Shown: positions 16,386 through 25,190, counted from the stretch's first letter. The stretch is DNA of 64,000 nt from BOG-908 sp964242595 (GCA_964242595.1 CAXTBC010000006.1:25176-89175); one strand, 5' to 3'. The notes: generated from the sequence alone by a model not told the origin. Program-made: numbers and translations.

Positions 16386-18404
16386 CTACTTGTGCGCATG
16401 CCGCTTGCTGGGCGGCGGCGCGCGCAACGGCTGCTTCACGGCAGCCTCGGCCTTCGGGCACGCGTCGTCCTTGCCTACGCCGAACTGCACCGTGGGCAGC
16501 AGCGCCCCCAGTGGCGTCAGCATGATGCCAAGCCCGATGGCCGCGCCGGCGCGGGCCGCAACCTCGGCGCCGGGCCGGATGGACGGGCTGGTGATCGGGC
16601 CGCTCAAATCGATCGGGCCGGGTAGGGAGCCTACCGAAAAGTGCTTCGAGCGTGTGGTCAGCGCCACGTCCATGGTCTGGTCACGCAGGTTCAAGCTACC
16701 GGTGCCAGTTACCCGCGCCTCCTCGGTATCGAGCAGGAAGTCGTGCATCTGCACGATGCCGCCGCGCATGGGCAGGTCCACGTCGAAGCAGTCGATCTTG
16801 GCGCGGTTCGGCACGCCCAGGGCCGAAAGCAGCGCGTTGCCGAACTCCAGCCCGGCGATGTCGACCAGGAGGGCCGAGACGTCGCCGGCGCTGACCAGCA
16901 GCAACTTCAGCTCGCCGTTACCCTGGCCCATCATGCTGGCCAGTGAGTTGCCGTTGGTGTCCAGCCGCGCCTCGCCGCTGATGATGCCGTTACCCTTGAA
17001 GGTGTGCGTGGCTTGCATCAACCTTGCCAGCTCGATGTGGCGGAAGCGTATCTCGGCGTTGGCGTGCACCAGGTCTTGGGCGTCGGGTGTCAGCTCGATG
17101 GCGCTGACGATGTCGCCGTTACCTACCACGAAGTCGAGTGGCTCGAGAGCGATCTTGCCGTCCACGATGTCCATCTTCACGCGTAGCTTGTCGAACGGGG
17201 TGTATTTGTTTTCGATGTGCTCGGCCGTGTAGCGCAGGTGGATGTCGGCCGCGCGTATTTTGGGCAGGCTGATCGGCGTGTCGGGGAACAGGTTCTTGCT
17301 GGCTTTGGCGTGGGCCGCCTCCTGCTTCTGCTTGGGCGTCTCGCCGGCAGTCTTGTTCACGTGGCCGGCCGGCGTGCCGATGAACCCGCCGAGATCGGCC
17401 AGGTCCACCCGGCGGGAGACCAGGTCCATCGTCACGTCCGGACGAGCGCCGCGGCGTGGCTCATCGATGATGGTTCCGCCCAGGTCGGAGGACCCGACGC
17501 GGCCTTCGAAGTTGGTGAAGCGGATACGCGGCGGCTGGTAATCCAGGTTGCCGGCGATGGCGAAGGGCGGGGTCTGCGGGATGGGGATGCCGGTCAGCGG
17601 AAAGAGCTGCGCCATGTCCGGGCCGGAAAAGCTGAGCTTGAGGCGGGCGCCGGCGAAGTTGAGCGGGTTCTGCACGGTGCCGACGAGCGAGGCCTTGGTG
17701 GGGCCATTGGCGAGGTGCAGGTCGATCGGGTAGGGGTGCTGGGCGTCGCGCAGGCTGAGCAGGGCGCCGCCCACGAACTGGCTGGTGACCGGCTGGCCGG
17801 CATAGGTGCCGCGCGAATCGACTACGATGGCGGACGGTGCGCTCGCGGTAGCCTGACGCGTGGAGATGGTCGACGTGAAGTCGGACTTCACCTTGGGGTC
17901 GACCACGCGCGCCGTGCCGTCGTTGATCTGCAGGTCACCCAGCTGCGGCGGCGGAGTCGGTTTGGCGCCAGGCTTGGCGGGCACCGTCTTGACGGTGAAG
18001 TTGTTGGTGCCGTCCGCCAGCGCCGTGGCGTGGATGTCCGGGTGGTCCACGACGATGCTGGGCAGCACGATGGTGCCGTGGCGGATATAATCCATGACGT
18101 TGGCCACGATGGTCAGGCGACCGATGCGGGCCAGCGGGTCGGGCGCGGCGAACCCGTCGGGATTGGCGACCGTGACGCCGTCGGCGGCCACGGTGGTGTT
18201 GCGGCCAAGCCTGACATGCAGGTGGGTGATGGTGACGCGGCGGCCGAGCGCGGTTGAGGCCTGGGTCTGCACCAGCGGGATGAACCAGTCCCAGTTCCAC
18301 AGCAGGATCAAAGCTACGACGGCGACCACCAGGACGCCGAAGATGCCGGCTGCGATCTTGCGGCCGAGGTGACGCTTGCGGGGCGGAGGCACGGTCTGGT
18401 CCAT
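16386..18404 (-). CDS. AsmA-family protein
   Basis: The product has 672 residues starting MDQTVPPPRKRHLGRKIAAG. A basic N-terminus and one transmembrane helix (IFGVLVVAVVALILLWNWDWF) anchor a long periplasmic beta-rich body. Family signatures are LGRRVTITHLHVRLGRNTTVAADGV (chorein-like start) and, near the C-terminus, GNGELKLLLVSAGDVSALLVDIAGLEFGNALLSALG with DQTMDVALTTRSKHFSVGSLPGPIDLSGPITSPSIRPG. AsmA/TamB-like proteins bridge the periplasm and affect phospholipid transport and outer-membrane assembly. The frame is open further upstream through the QueD-like gene region, but those residues are a shadow, so the ATG at 18404 is used. Confidence 0.88.
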   Translation of the reverse strand: MDQTVPPPRKRHLGRKIAAGIFGVLVVAVVALILLWNWDWFIPLVQTQASTALGRRVTITHLHVRLGRNTTVAADGVTVANPDGFAAPDPLARIGRLTIVANVMDYIRHGTIVLPSIVVDHPDIHATALADGTNNFTVKTVPAKPGAKPTPPPQLGDLQINDGTARVVDPKVKSDFTSTISTRQATASAPSAIVVDSRGTYAGQPVTSQFVGGALLSLRDAQHPYPIDLHLANGPTKASLVGTVQNPLNFAGARLKLSFSGPDMAQLFPLTGIPIPQTPPFAIAGNLDYQPPRIRFTNFEGRVGSSDLGGTIIDEPRRGARPDVTMDLVSRRVDLADLGGFIGTPAGHVNKTAGETPKQKQEAAHAKASKNLFPDTPISLPKIRAADIHLRYTAEHIENKYTPFDKLRVKMDIVDGKIALEPLDFVVGNGDIVSAIELTPDAQDLVHANAEIRFRHIELARLMQATHTFKGNGIISGEARLDTNGNSLASMMGQGNGELKLLLVSAGDVSALLVDIAGLEFGNALLSALGVPNRAKIDCFDVDLPMRGGIVQMHDFLLDTEEARVTGTGSLNLRDQTMDVALTTRSKHFSVGSLPGPIDLSGPITSPSIRPGAEVAARAGAAIGLGIMLTPLGALLPTVQFGVGKDDACPKAEAAVKQPLRAPPPSKRHAHK

Positions 18405-18448
18405 GGGGCGGCGAACGCGGCGCGTGGCGGATAGGTTGCCGTAACGGT

Positions 18449-18925
18449 TCAGGCGCTGCCGTACCCTGGCGTGAAAGACGCAGCATTGCCAGAGTGTTCG
18501 CTCACCTCCACGCTCTCCAGGCTTACCCGGCCTGCGGTCTCGCGCGCCAGGAACGTGCTCGCCCAACCATGCGCCAGCACGGCGAAGGCTTCGCAGCCTA
18601 CGCCGCGGACGATGCGGAGCTGGGCCAGGCCGGCGTCTTGCAAGGCACGTAGCCGGTCCAGCTCGGGGTCGTCTTCGGCAACCAGCAGGGTGTGGTCGAA
18701 CGTCCCGTGCAGCCAGGCGCGTAGCGGCTTGAGGCCGCCGAAATCGACGCACCAGCCACGGTCGTCCAGCGTGCGTGTCGCGAAGGTGAAGCGGAAGGCG
18801 AGGGCGTAGCCGTGCAGAAACCGGCAATGGGAGTGCTGCGCCTGCCACTGCCGGAAGGCGCAGGATAGCCCGAGCTCGTGCCCGTAGGTTTTGACGATAC
18901 GATAGGTTCCGGTAGGCGGTTGCAT
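18449..18925 (-). CDS. 6-carboxytetrahydropterin synthase-like protein, divergent zinc site
   Basis: The product is a 158-residue T-fold protein of the QueD/PTPS superfamily. Compared with E. coli QueD from memory, the catalytic Cys (HSHC), the Asp-His pair (TFDHTLLV) and the late Glu (VSEHSG) are kept. Of the three zinc-ligand histidines, the first falls on Phe (SCAFRQW) and the third on Tyr (LHGY instead of HGH). It may be a subfamily with altered metal binding or a different substrate. Family members make queuosine or folate-type pterins. It diverges from cysH; no queC/queE neighbours are in the window. Confidence 0.75.
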   Translation of the reverse strand: MQPPTGTYRIVKTYGHELGLSCAFRQWQAQHSHCRFLHGYALAFRFTFATRTLDDRGWCVDFGGLKPLRAWLHGTFDHTLLVAEDDPELDRLRALQDAGLAQLRIVRGVGCEAFAVLAHGWASTFLARETAGRVSLESVEVSEHSGNAASFTPGYGSA

Positions 18926-19018
18926 ACAGGCGGTGGATAGGTGGGCGGCGAAGGGCGGTCAAACCGTGCAACGTGGTTTCCTAGCAGGCTAGTTCGCATT
19001 GCAGGACGTGCATGACGG

Positions 19019-19043
19019 GTTCAACGCCGCGCAGACGTTGAAC
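19019..19043. promoter_or_regulatory. Inverted repeat, possible operator upstream of cysH
   Basis: Perfect 8-bp arms GTTCAACG and CGTTGAAC are separated by 9 bp. They lie 57 bp before the cysH ATG and 94 bp before the divergent QueD-like start. The size and spacing suit a dimeric regulator. No regulator can be named. Confidence 0.4.
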
Positions 19044-19099
19044 TCTTTAAATGCACGGCGTTCGGGTGCAATTATGCTTTCGCCTGTCCGAGGACCACC

Positions 19100-19819
19100 A
19101 TGTTCGATTGCGCGACACTCGATTGGTTGATTACCACTGCCCCAGCCCGCCAGGCGCCGCACGTGGCGGCTAGCCTGCGCGTCCTCGGCCGGGCGTTGCT
19201 GTGCGACCATCCCGGCCGCGTTGCCGTCGTTTCGTCCTTCGGCGCGGATTCCGCGGTGCTGTTGGCGCTGGTGGCCGAGATTGACCCGGCGACGCCTGTG
19301 GTCTTCGTCGATACTCGTCAGCATTTTCCCGAGACCCTGGCCTATCGGGACACGCTGGTGCGCCACCTGGGGCTCTCGGACGTGCGCAGCATCGGGGCTG
19401 CCGACACCGAACTGGTCGCCAACGATCCGGCGGCCGAGCTGTGGAAATACGATCCTGACGCTTGCTGCGCGCTGCGCAAGGTGACCCCGCTGGACCGCGC
19501 CCTGGCGCCGTTCGACGCCTGGATCAGCGGCCGCAAGCGCCACCAATCCGCCACGCGCGCGGCACTGCCGGTTTCCGAGCGGGTGGGCGGCAAGACCAAG
19601 CTGAACCCGCTTGCGGCCTGGACGGCGGATGAGATCGAGGCGGAAATGGTCGCGCGGGGGTTGCCGCGACATCCTTTGAGCCTGGAGGGCTACCCGTCCA
19701 TCGGGTGCGCCACGTGCACGCGGACGGTGGCATCGGGCGAGGACCCGCGCAGCGGGCGTTGGTCGGGGACCGGGAAGACGGAGTGCGGCATTCACAAGGA
19801 CGCCGGGGCGGGGATTTAG
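19100..19819 (+). CDS. cysH: Assimilatory adenylyl-sulfate (APS) reductase
   Basis: The product has 239 residues. The nucleotide-binding loop is VVSSFGADSAVLLALV, a variant of the SxGxDS motif. Two cysteine pairs, C122-C123 and C203-C206, are the ligands of a [4Fe-4S] cluster, which marks the APS-using type rather than the PAPS-only enterobacterial type. The C-terminal catalytic motif is KTECGIH with C229. The enzyme reduces APS to sulfite with thioredoxin in cysteine synthesis. No cysN/cysD or sulfite reductase genes are in the window. The inverted repeat upstream may be its control site. Confidence 0.92.
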   Translation: MFDCATLDWLITTAPARQAPHVAASLRVLGRALLCDHPGRVAVVSSFGADSAVLLALVAEIDPATPVVFVDTRQHFPETLAYRDTLVRHLGLSDVRSIGAADTELVANDPAAELWKYDPDACCALRKVTPLDRALAPFDAWISGRKRHQSATRAALPVSERVGGKTKLNPLAAWTADEIEAEMVARGLPRHPLSLEGYPSIGCATCTRTVASGEDPRSGRWSGTGKTECGIHKDAGAGI

Positions 19820-19822
19820 CGC

Positions 19823-19876
19823 AAGCAAGGAAGGCCTTCTTTTCTGAAGAAAAGAAGCAAAAGACTTTTGTCCGTT
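19823..19876. repeat. Family B hairpin, single arm (B4)
   Basis: AAGGCCTTCTTTTC is followed by TGAAGAAAAGAAG, then CAAAAGACTTTTG. This is the left arm only. It lies just after the cysH stop and before the GNAT gene, where it could terminate or attenuate transcription. Confidence 0.82.
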
Positions 19877-19906
19877 TAGGGGGTTCTGCGGATACGTTTG
19901 TGCTAA

Positions 19907-20497
19907 ATGGTTGAGTTGATGCTTCGGCGGCCTACGGGCTTGGAGTTGCCAGGATACTTGGACGCGCTGCGGCGTGGCTGGTCGCCGGATAATTTGCGGC
20001 CGGAGGTGGCGACCGAGCAGCTTGAGCTGATCGAGGCCGACCCGGCTGGCTTCCTGGCCAGCTGCGATGACCCCGATGCGGCAGCCGGGCCGGTCAGGTT
20101 GCCGGACGGCAGCCTTGCCCAGCGGCTCCCCGGACTGATCCGCTGGGCGTGGGATGGCGCCTTCTGTGGTTCGTTCGGGTTGCGGTGGCAGAACGGGACC
20201 TCCTCGCTGCCGGAGCACGTCCTGGGCCATGTCGGGTTTGGTGTCGTTCCCTGGAAGCGGGGGAACGGCTTCGCCAAACGGGGCCTGGCCCTGGTGTTGG
20301 ACGAGGCCAGGCGCGTAGGTCTGGCTTACGTCGAACTCACTACCGACCCTGAAAACGTTGCCTTGCAAGCTGTCATCCGCGCCTGTGGCGGCCAGGCCGC
20401 CGGGCGCTTCCGCAAGTCGGCCGCGTTCGGCGGCCAGGAGGCGCTCCGGTTCCGGATCGACGTGCCGGCGCCCGGCACAGCAGCGGCGATCGGATGA
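19907..20497 (+). CDS. GNAT-family N-acetyltransferase
   Basis: The product is a 196-residue cytoplasmic protein. The acetyl-CoA-binding motif A can be read in GHVGFGVVPWKRGNGFAKRGLALVLDEAR, and motif B in LAYVELTTDPENVALQAVIRACGG. The first 80 residues are variable, as usual for substrate-recognition parts. The substrate cannot be predicted. It follows cysH and the B4 hairpin on the same strand and ends 28 bp before fdhD, so it may share a transcript with fdhD. Confidence 0.85.
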   Translation: MVELMLRRPTGLELPGYLDALRRGWSPDNLRPEVATEQLELIEADPAGFLASCDDPDAAAGPVRLPDGSLAQRLPGLIRWAWDGAFCGSFGLRWQNGTSSLPEHVLGHVGFGVVPWKRGNGFAKRGLALVLDEARRVGLAYVELTTDPENVALQAVIRACGGQAAGRFRKSAAFGGQEALRFRIDVPAPGTAAAIG

Positions 20498-20525
20498 GTC
20501 TGGCGGCTGTCTGCAGGCTTCTCCG

Positions 20526-21329
20526 ATGATCCCAGCCTCGGTCCCGCTCGCCTCCCTGGCTGTCCGCCAGGGTACTGCCACGCCGTCGCGCCGCGAGGTG
20601 GCCGAGGAGACGGCCATCGCCATCACCTACAACCGGGTGACGCACGCGGTGATGATGGCGACCCCGGCGGACCTCGAGGATTTTGCCGCCGGCTTCAGCC
20701 TGTCCGAAGGGATCGTGCCGGAAGCTAACGCGATCGAGGAACTCACCGTTGTTGAAGCCGATGGCGGGATCGAGCTGCGGCTGTGGATAGCGCCCGCTTA
20801 CATGGCGGCGCTGGAGACGCGGCGGCGAAGGCTGGCCGGCGCCACGGGGTGCGGCATGTGCGGGCTGGAAAGCCTGGGCGAGGCGTTGCGGCCGGTGCCT
20901 GCGGTGCCCGCCGGCCAGGTGTTCCACCCGGCGGCGATCCAGGCCGCCGCAGCCAGCCTTGCGGGCGGACAGAGCCTGAACCGCCTCACCCGCTCGGTTC
21001 ACGCGGCGGGGTTCTGGACGCAGGCCGGCGGGCTGCTAGAGGTGCGGGAGGACGTGGGCCGGCACAACGCGCTGGACAAGCTGGGCGGCGCGCTGGCCCG
21101 GCAGGGCTTACAGGCGTCCGGCGGGATCGTGCTGCTGACGAGCCGGATCTCCATCGAGCTGGTGCAGAAGGCGGCACGGATGGGCGCGTGCGTGCTGGTG
21201 GCGGTGAGCGCGCCGACGGCGCTGGCGGTGCGCGCGGCGGACGCGGCAGGGATGACGTTGGTCGGGGTGGCGCGGGCGGACGGGTACGAGGTGTTCTGTC
21301 ATCCGGACAGGATCGGGGACGGCGGTTAA
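20526..21329 (+). CDS. fdhD: Formate dehydrogenase accessory sulfurtransferase FdhD
   Basis: The product has 267 residues. FdhD carries sulfur from IscS to the molybdenum cofactor so that formate dehydrogenase becomes active. The functional cysteine pair is present as C109 and C112 (TGCGMCG). Family stretches RLTRSVHAAGFW, EVREDVGRHNALDKLGGALA and LTSRISIELVQKAARMG, with the C-terminal VGVARADGYEVFCHPDR, are well conserved. The ATG at 20526 fits the family N-terminus; the frame extends upstream inside the GNAT gene without homology. No formate dehydrogenase or mo-cofactor genes are in this window. Confidence 0.94.
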   Translation: MIPASVPLASLAVRQGTATPSRREVAEETAIAITYNRVTHAVMMATPADLEDFAAGFSLSEGIVPEANAIEELTVVEADGGIELRLWIAPAYMAALETRRRRLAGATGCGMCGLESLGEALRPVPAVPAGQVFHPAAIQAAAASLAGGQSLNRLTRSVHAAGFWTQAGGLLEVREDVGRHNALDKLGGALARQGLQASGGIVLLTSRISIELVQKAARMGACVLVAVSAPTALAVRAADAAGMTLVGVARADGYEVFCHPDRIGDGG

Positions 21330-21424
21330 GTAGAGGGCTTCGACCCAAACCCCGTAGGCATGTCTTTGTTTAGAGTCTGACGCAGGAAGCCCTGATGTGG
21401 TGGCTGAGGTATCAAGGTGTAAGG
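21330..21424. other. Spacer with degenerate family A remnant
   Basis: It contains GGCTTCGACCCAAACCCCG and TTTAGAGTCTGACG, which recall the start and middle of a family A element but with many changes. No gene is seen. Confidence 0.35.
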
Positions 21425-21717
21425 AAGGCCAAGGGCTCTGCCCCTGGACCCCGCTAAGGACAAGTCCTTAGAGTCCGTTTGAAAACTCACACAAGCTGCC
21501 TGAGGAACGCCAAAGTCCGACGAAAGCGGTAACTACATACCACAATTCAGGCTGAATTCGCCTTCTACCGGCAAGGATCGAACGACTCGTGGCTTTGGAT
21601 AGGAGTTTCCAAACGGACTCTTAGAACCTGTTTGTAAGAGATCCTAAACAGATTGGGGGTCTGGGGCCTCGAGGCCCCAGCGGGGTTTGGGGCAGAGCCC
21701 CGGCCTTACTTCCTGCC
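21425..21717 (-). repeat. Family A repeat copy A4, split by a MITE
   Basis: It is inverted relative to A3. The CCAGGGGC-type hairpin and CTAAGGACAAGTCCTTAG lie on the left, and GGGGCCTCGAGGCCCC and GGGGCAGAGCCCC on the right. A 148-bp insert divides the two halves between CCTTAG and AACCTG. It lies between the convergent fdhD and RNA methyltransferase genes. Confidence 0.9.
21472..21619. mobile_element. 148-bp MITE (IS5-like ends) inserted in repeat A4
   Basis: The terminal inverted repeats are AGTCCGTTTGAAAACTC and, on the other end, GAGTTTCCAAACGGACT. The insert is bounded by direct CTTAG copies (21467-21471 and 21620-21624), which contain a YTAR-type TTAG target as used by IS5-family elements. 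It has no coding capacity. A second copy in opposite orientation lies at 28280-28428 and is about 90% identical by eye. The interior contains AATTCAGGCTGAATT, a near-palindrome. Confidence 0.88.
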
Positions 21718-22857
21718 AAACACAGCCACACACTCCACCTGCGCCGACCAGAGAAACTGGTCGATCGGCGTGGCCGAGATCAACTCGTATCCTGCATCGT
21801 GCAGCACACTCGCGTCCCGCGCCAACGCCCCGGGATTGCAGCTCACGTAAGCCACGCGCGGCACACTGCTCGCAGCGATCTGCGGCACCTGCATCGCGCT
21901 GCCGGCGTAGGGCGGATCGAGCACCACCAGGGCAGCGCCTGCCATCTCCTTGGCCGAGAGCGGCTGGCGGGCCAGGTCGCGCTGCGTCATCTCCACCCTT
22001 GTGCCAGACTGGGCGCGGCGGACGGCGGCGGCTGTGGCGGCGTCGCCTTCGTAGGCCTGCACGCGCACGTGTCGGGCGAGTGGGAAGCTGATGGTGCCGG
22101 CGCCGGCGTAGAGTTCCACGGCGCGCGACCGGCCGGTGAGGCGGCCGGGCAGGGCGGCCAGCACTGCCGCCACGACGGCGGCCTCGCCAGCCGGTGAGGC
22201 CTGCAGGAAGGCGCCTGGCGGCGGCGTCACACGCTGGCCGCCAAACTCAAGGTAGGGCGCGCCGAGCAGGGACGCGGTTTCCGGTGGTCCGTCGTTCTGC
22301 GTCCAGGCGACCCGGCGCACGTCGTGGGCGGCGGCAAAGGCGGCGAGCTTCGCCCGGTCTGTAGGCTCCAGCGGACCGTCGGTGCGAATCAACAGGTCGG
22401 CGCCGTCAGCCAGCAGGTTGGCGAGCACCGATCCGGTGTGGCGCAGCGCCGCCAAGCCGCGTAGGGCGTGGCGGAGCGGGGCCACCAGGGCGAACAGCGC
22501 GGGGTGGAGCACCTGGCAGGTGTGCAGGTCGACGATGGGCCTGGCGTGCGCCTCGTGCAGGCCGAGCAGCACGCCGCCTTCCACGCGTTCAGCGGCGAAA
22601 TCCATGCGCCGTCGGGTGGCCGGAGGGGTGCGGACCAGCGCGGCCACCGGCGGAGCGGGGTAGCCGGCACGCTGCAGGGCAGCGATCACCAGCTGGCGCT
22701 TCCAGGCCGCGTAGGCCGCATCCTCCCAGTGCTGCAGGGCGCAGCCGCCGCAGCCGTCGTCGAAGTGCGGGCAGGGCGGAACGACGCGTTCCGGACTGGG
22801 AGTCAGGACCTGCAACAGGGTAGCGCGCTTGCCGCCGGGCTGAGGCTGCACCCGCAC
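21706..22857 (-). CDS. Class I SAM-dependent RNA methyltransferase (TrmA/RlmD uracil-C5 family)
   Basis: At least 383 residues are coded. The N-terminal Cys cluster PPCPHFDDGCGGCALQHW is the Fe-S motif of RlmD-type enzymes. The SAM motif is AVELYAGAGTISFPLA, the catalytic stretch VVLDPPYAG, and the nucleophile C lies in VAYVSCNPGALARDA. It methylates C5 of uracil in tRNA or 23S rRNA. The first standard start is GTG at 22857. TRAM-like sequence continues in frame upstream (VEIKRIGSAGDGLTAGG), so the protein very probably starts near 22995, possibly at a non-standard codon. The DEAD-box gene ends at 23000 on the same strand. The gene's 3' end abuts repeat A4. Confidence 0.88.
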   Translation of the reverse strand: MRVQPQPGGKRATLLQVLTPSPERVVPPCPHFDDGCGGCALQHWEDAAYAAWKRQLVIAALQRAGYPAPPVAALVRTPPATRRRMDFAAERVEGGVLLGLHEAHARPIVDLHTCQVLHPALFALVAPLRHALRGLAALRHTGSVLANLLADGADLLIRTDGPLEPTDRAKLAAFAAAHDVRRVAWTQNDGPPETASLLGAPYLEFGGQRVTPPPGAFLQASPAGEAAVVAAVLAALPGRLTGRSRAVELYAGAGTISFPLARHVRVQAYEGDAATAAAVRRAQSGTRVEMTQRDLARQPLSAKEMAGAALVVLDPPYAGSAMQVPQIAASSVPRVAYVSCNPGALARDASVLHDAGYELISATPIDQFLWSAQVECVAVFGRK

Positions 22858-22999
22858 GCGCTCGCGGGGCAGGGTGCGGCAGACGGCGAGCCCGCCGGCG
22901 GTGAGGCCGTCACCCGCGCTGCCGATCCGTTTGATCTCGACGTCCGCCGGCGCGGCCTGGGCCGTTACGGCGCGGGGCTGCCGGAAGGCCGCGATGGGT

Positions 23000-24952
23000 T
23001 CAGGCCTCGGCCGGCTCGGCCGAGGGTTCCGGCTGGAACGCCAGGGCAGGGCGGCGGGGCAGGGTCATGAAGGTCGGCACGTCGCCGCCGAAGCCGAGAA
23101 CGGCGGGTCCCAGATCGTCGTCGCGGCGGCGATAGTCGCGGCCGCCACGGTCGAACCGAGGTTCGGGCCGGGAGTCGGCACGGGGCTGCTCGCGCGGCTC
23201 CTGGCGCGGCTGGGGCCGTGGGCCGCGCGCGTCCTGGCGGCCGACAGCCTGACGCGGCTCGCGCACCTGCTCGGGAACGGGCGCGGAGGCCTCGTCCATG
23301 GCGGCGGGCGCCTCTGCCGTCAGCTCCGGCGGGGCTGCGCGCTCGGCACCCCTGCCACGGCCACGGCTGCGGCGCGGCTTGGGCGCGTCCTCGCCCGCTG
23401 CGGCCGCAGCCTCGTCGCGCACGCGTGCGGCGGGTTTGGCCACGCTGCGTTCCGCCTCGCTCTTCTCCGCTCCGGATTTGCCGCGGGCAGCGCTGGTGCG
23501 GCCGCCGCGCCGGCGGCGACCGTCGCCCTCGGCCCAGTCTACCACGTCCAACTCCGGCACCACGATGCGCGGGATGGCGAAGCCGGTCAGCTTCTCGATG
23601 GCGTCCACCACCAGCTTGTCGTCGGGCGTGGCCAGGGTGAAGGCGTGGCCGGTGAGCCCGGCGCGGCCGGTGCGGCCGATGCGGTGCACGTAGTCCTCGG
23701 CGTGGATCGGCACGTCGAAGTTGAAGACGTGGCTCAGCCCGCCGATGTCGATACCGCGCGCGGCCACGTCGCTGCACGCCAGCAGCCGCAGCTCGCCCTT
23801 CTTGAACTTGTCCAGCGTGGCGAAGCGGGCCGGCTGGCTCATGTCGCCGTGCAGCGAGCCCACCGAGAAGCCGTGCTGGGTGAGCGACTTGGTGAGGATG
23901 TCCACGTCGCGCTTGCGGTTGCAGAAGATTAGAGCGTTGGCCACATCCTCCGAGCGGATCAGCCGGCGCAGCGCCTCGCGCTTGTCGTGCTCGGCCACCA
24001 GCGCCAGGCCGGCCACGATGGTGGTGGCGACCGAGGCGGATTTGGACACCGTGATCATCCGCGGGTTGTCCAGGAACGCGTCCGACAGGCGGCGTATCTC
24101 GGGCGCCATGGTGGCGCTGAAGAACAGCGTCTGGCGGTTCTTCGGCAGCATCGCCACGATGCGTTCGACGTCCGGGATGAACCCCATGTCGAGCATGCGG
24201 TCCGCCTCGTCGATCACCAGCAGCTTGGCGTCGGTCAGCATCAGCCCGCCGCGCTCGAACAGGTCGATCAGCCGGCCAGGCGTCGCGATCAGCACGTCGA
24301 CGCCCTTCATCAGCGCCTCCTTCTGGTCGTTGAGGCTCTCGCCGCCGATCAGCAGCGCGTGGTTCAGCTTGAGGTGCTTGCCGTACTCGACGAAGTTCTC
24401 CGCCACCTGCAGCGCCAGCTCGCGCGTGGGCTCCAGGATAAGGCTGCGCGGCATGCGGGCGCGGCTGCGTGAGCCGCTGAGGATGTCGAGCATCGGCAGG
24501 GTGAAGCTCGCGGTCTTGCCGGTGCCGGTCTGCGCCACGCCCATCACGTCGCGGCCGGAGAGCACGGCGGGAATCGCCTGCGCCTGGATCGGGGTCGGGT
24601 GCTTGTAGCCCTTCTCCTCTATGGCGCGCAGGATCGGCTCGGACAGGCCGAGGTCGGCGAAGACCATTTCCGGCTCTGGCGCGGAGGCGTCGGGTTCGGC
24701 TGGCGTCGCCTCGGCCGGAAGTGCCGACTGGCCGGCCAAATCGATCGCGTCGCCAGGGGCGACGAAGCTGATGCCGGCGAGTTCGTCAGCGACTGCCACC
24801 TCTGTACCGGGCACGTCCGCCGTTGCGGCAGGCTCCGCTTCGGGCTCGGCGTCGGTTGTCTCGTCCAGGCGGGCTTCAAGCGTGTCGGGCGCCCCGTGCA
24901 GGTCGGGGTGTACAGGCTCGTCGGCCTCGCAGGCGTTGGTCTGGTTCAACAA
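23000..24952 (-). CDS. DEAD-box ATP-dependent RNA helicase (RhlE-like) with acidic N- and basic C-tails
   Basis: The product has 650 residues. After an acidic N-tail (~1-93) come the Q motif GYKHPTPIQAQAIP, motif I AQTGTGKT, Ia PTRELALQ, II VIDEADRMLD, III FFSATM, and the second RecA domain with GRTGRAG and HRIGR (motif VI). The ~190-residue C-tail is rich in Arg, Gly and Pro (RRSRGRGRGAER), as in RNA-chaperone helicases of the cold-shock and ribosome-assembly type. It remodels RNA with ATP in the cytoplasm. The RNA methyltransferase gene follows almost directly, which suggests a joint RNA-maturation operon. Confidence 0.94.
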   Translation of the reverse strand: MLNQTNACEADEPVHPDLHGAPDTLEARLDETTDAEPEAEPAATADVPGTEVAVADELAGISFVAPGDAIDLAGQSALPAEATPAEPDASAPEPEMVFADLGLSEPILRAIEEKGYKHPTPIQAQAIPAVLSGRDVMGVAQTGTGKTASFTLPMLDILSGSRSRARMPRSLILEPTRELALQVAENFVEYGKHLKLNHALLIGGESLNDQKEALMKGVDVLIATPGRLIDLFERGGLMLTDAKLLVIDEADRMLDMGFIPDVERIVAMLPKNRQTLFFSATMAPEIRRLSDAFLDNPRMITVSKSASVATTIVAGLALVAEHDKREALRRLIRSEDVANALIFCNRKRDVDILTKSLTQHGFSVGSLHGDMSQPARFATLDKFKKGELRLLACSDVAARGIDIGGLSHVFNFDVPIHAEDYVHRIGRTGRAGLTGHAFTLATPDDKLVVDAIEKLTGFAIPRIVVPELDVVDWAEGDGRRRRGGRTSAARGKSGAEKSEAERSVAKPAARVRDEAAAAAGEDAPKPRRSRGRGRGAERAAPPELTAEAPAAMDEASAPVPEQVREPRQAVGRQDARGPRPQPRQEPREQPRADSRPEPRFDRGGRDYRRRDDDLGPAVLGFGGDVPTFMTLPRRPALAFQPEPSAEPAEA

Positions 24953-25190
24953 ATCTTCTCGGTGCTATGGAAGGATTGCGACGCGAGTGCGTGGCCATGA
25001 CGCTGCCGTAGCCGGCATGCCGCACAGCGCGAACCGCACGGCAGCGCGACGCTTCGCGCCATATCTGAAACTACAGCCTCAAAGTCAAGCTTTACAGGTT
25101 TTCCGTGCGTGCGTGTGACGGATGATTTTCCGGGTCTGCCCCGACAGAAGACGGACGGGCGCATCTGCAGGCTGTTTGGAAGGGGCGTTG
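24953..25190. other. Divergent promoter gap between helicase and GH15 genes
   Basis: This ~238-bp gap must hold both promoters. I see no repeat, RNA gene or clear operator in it. A good ribosome site (AAGGGGCG) precedes the GH15 start. Confidence 0.5.

Noticed and set aside
20358..20525. Longer FdhD start
   Set aside because: The extra 56 codons lie inside the GNAT gene and do not resemble FdhD; ATG 20526 matches the family start.
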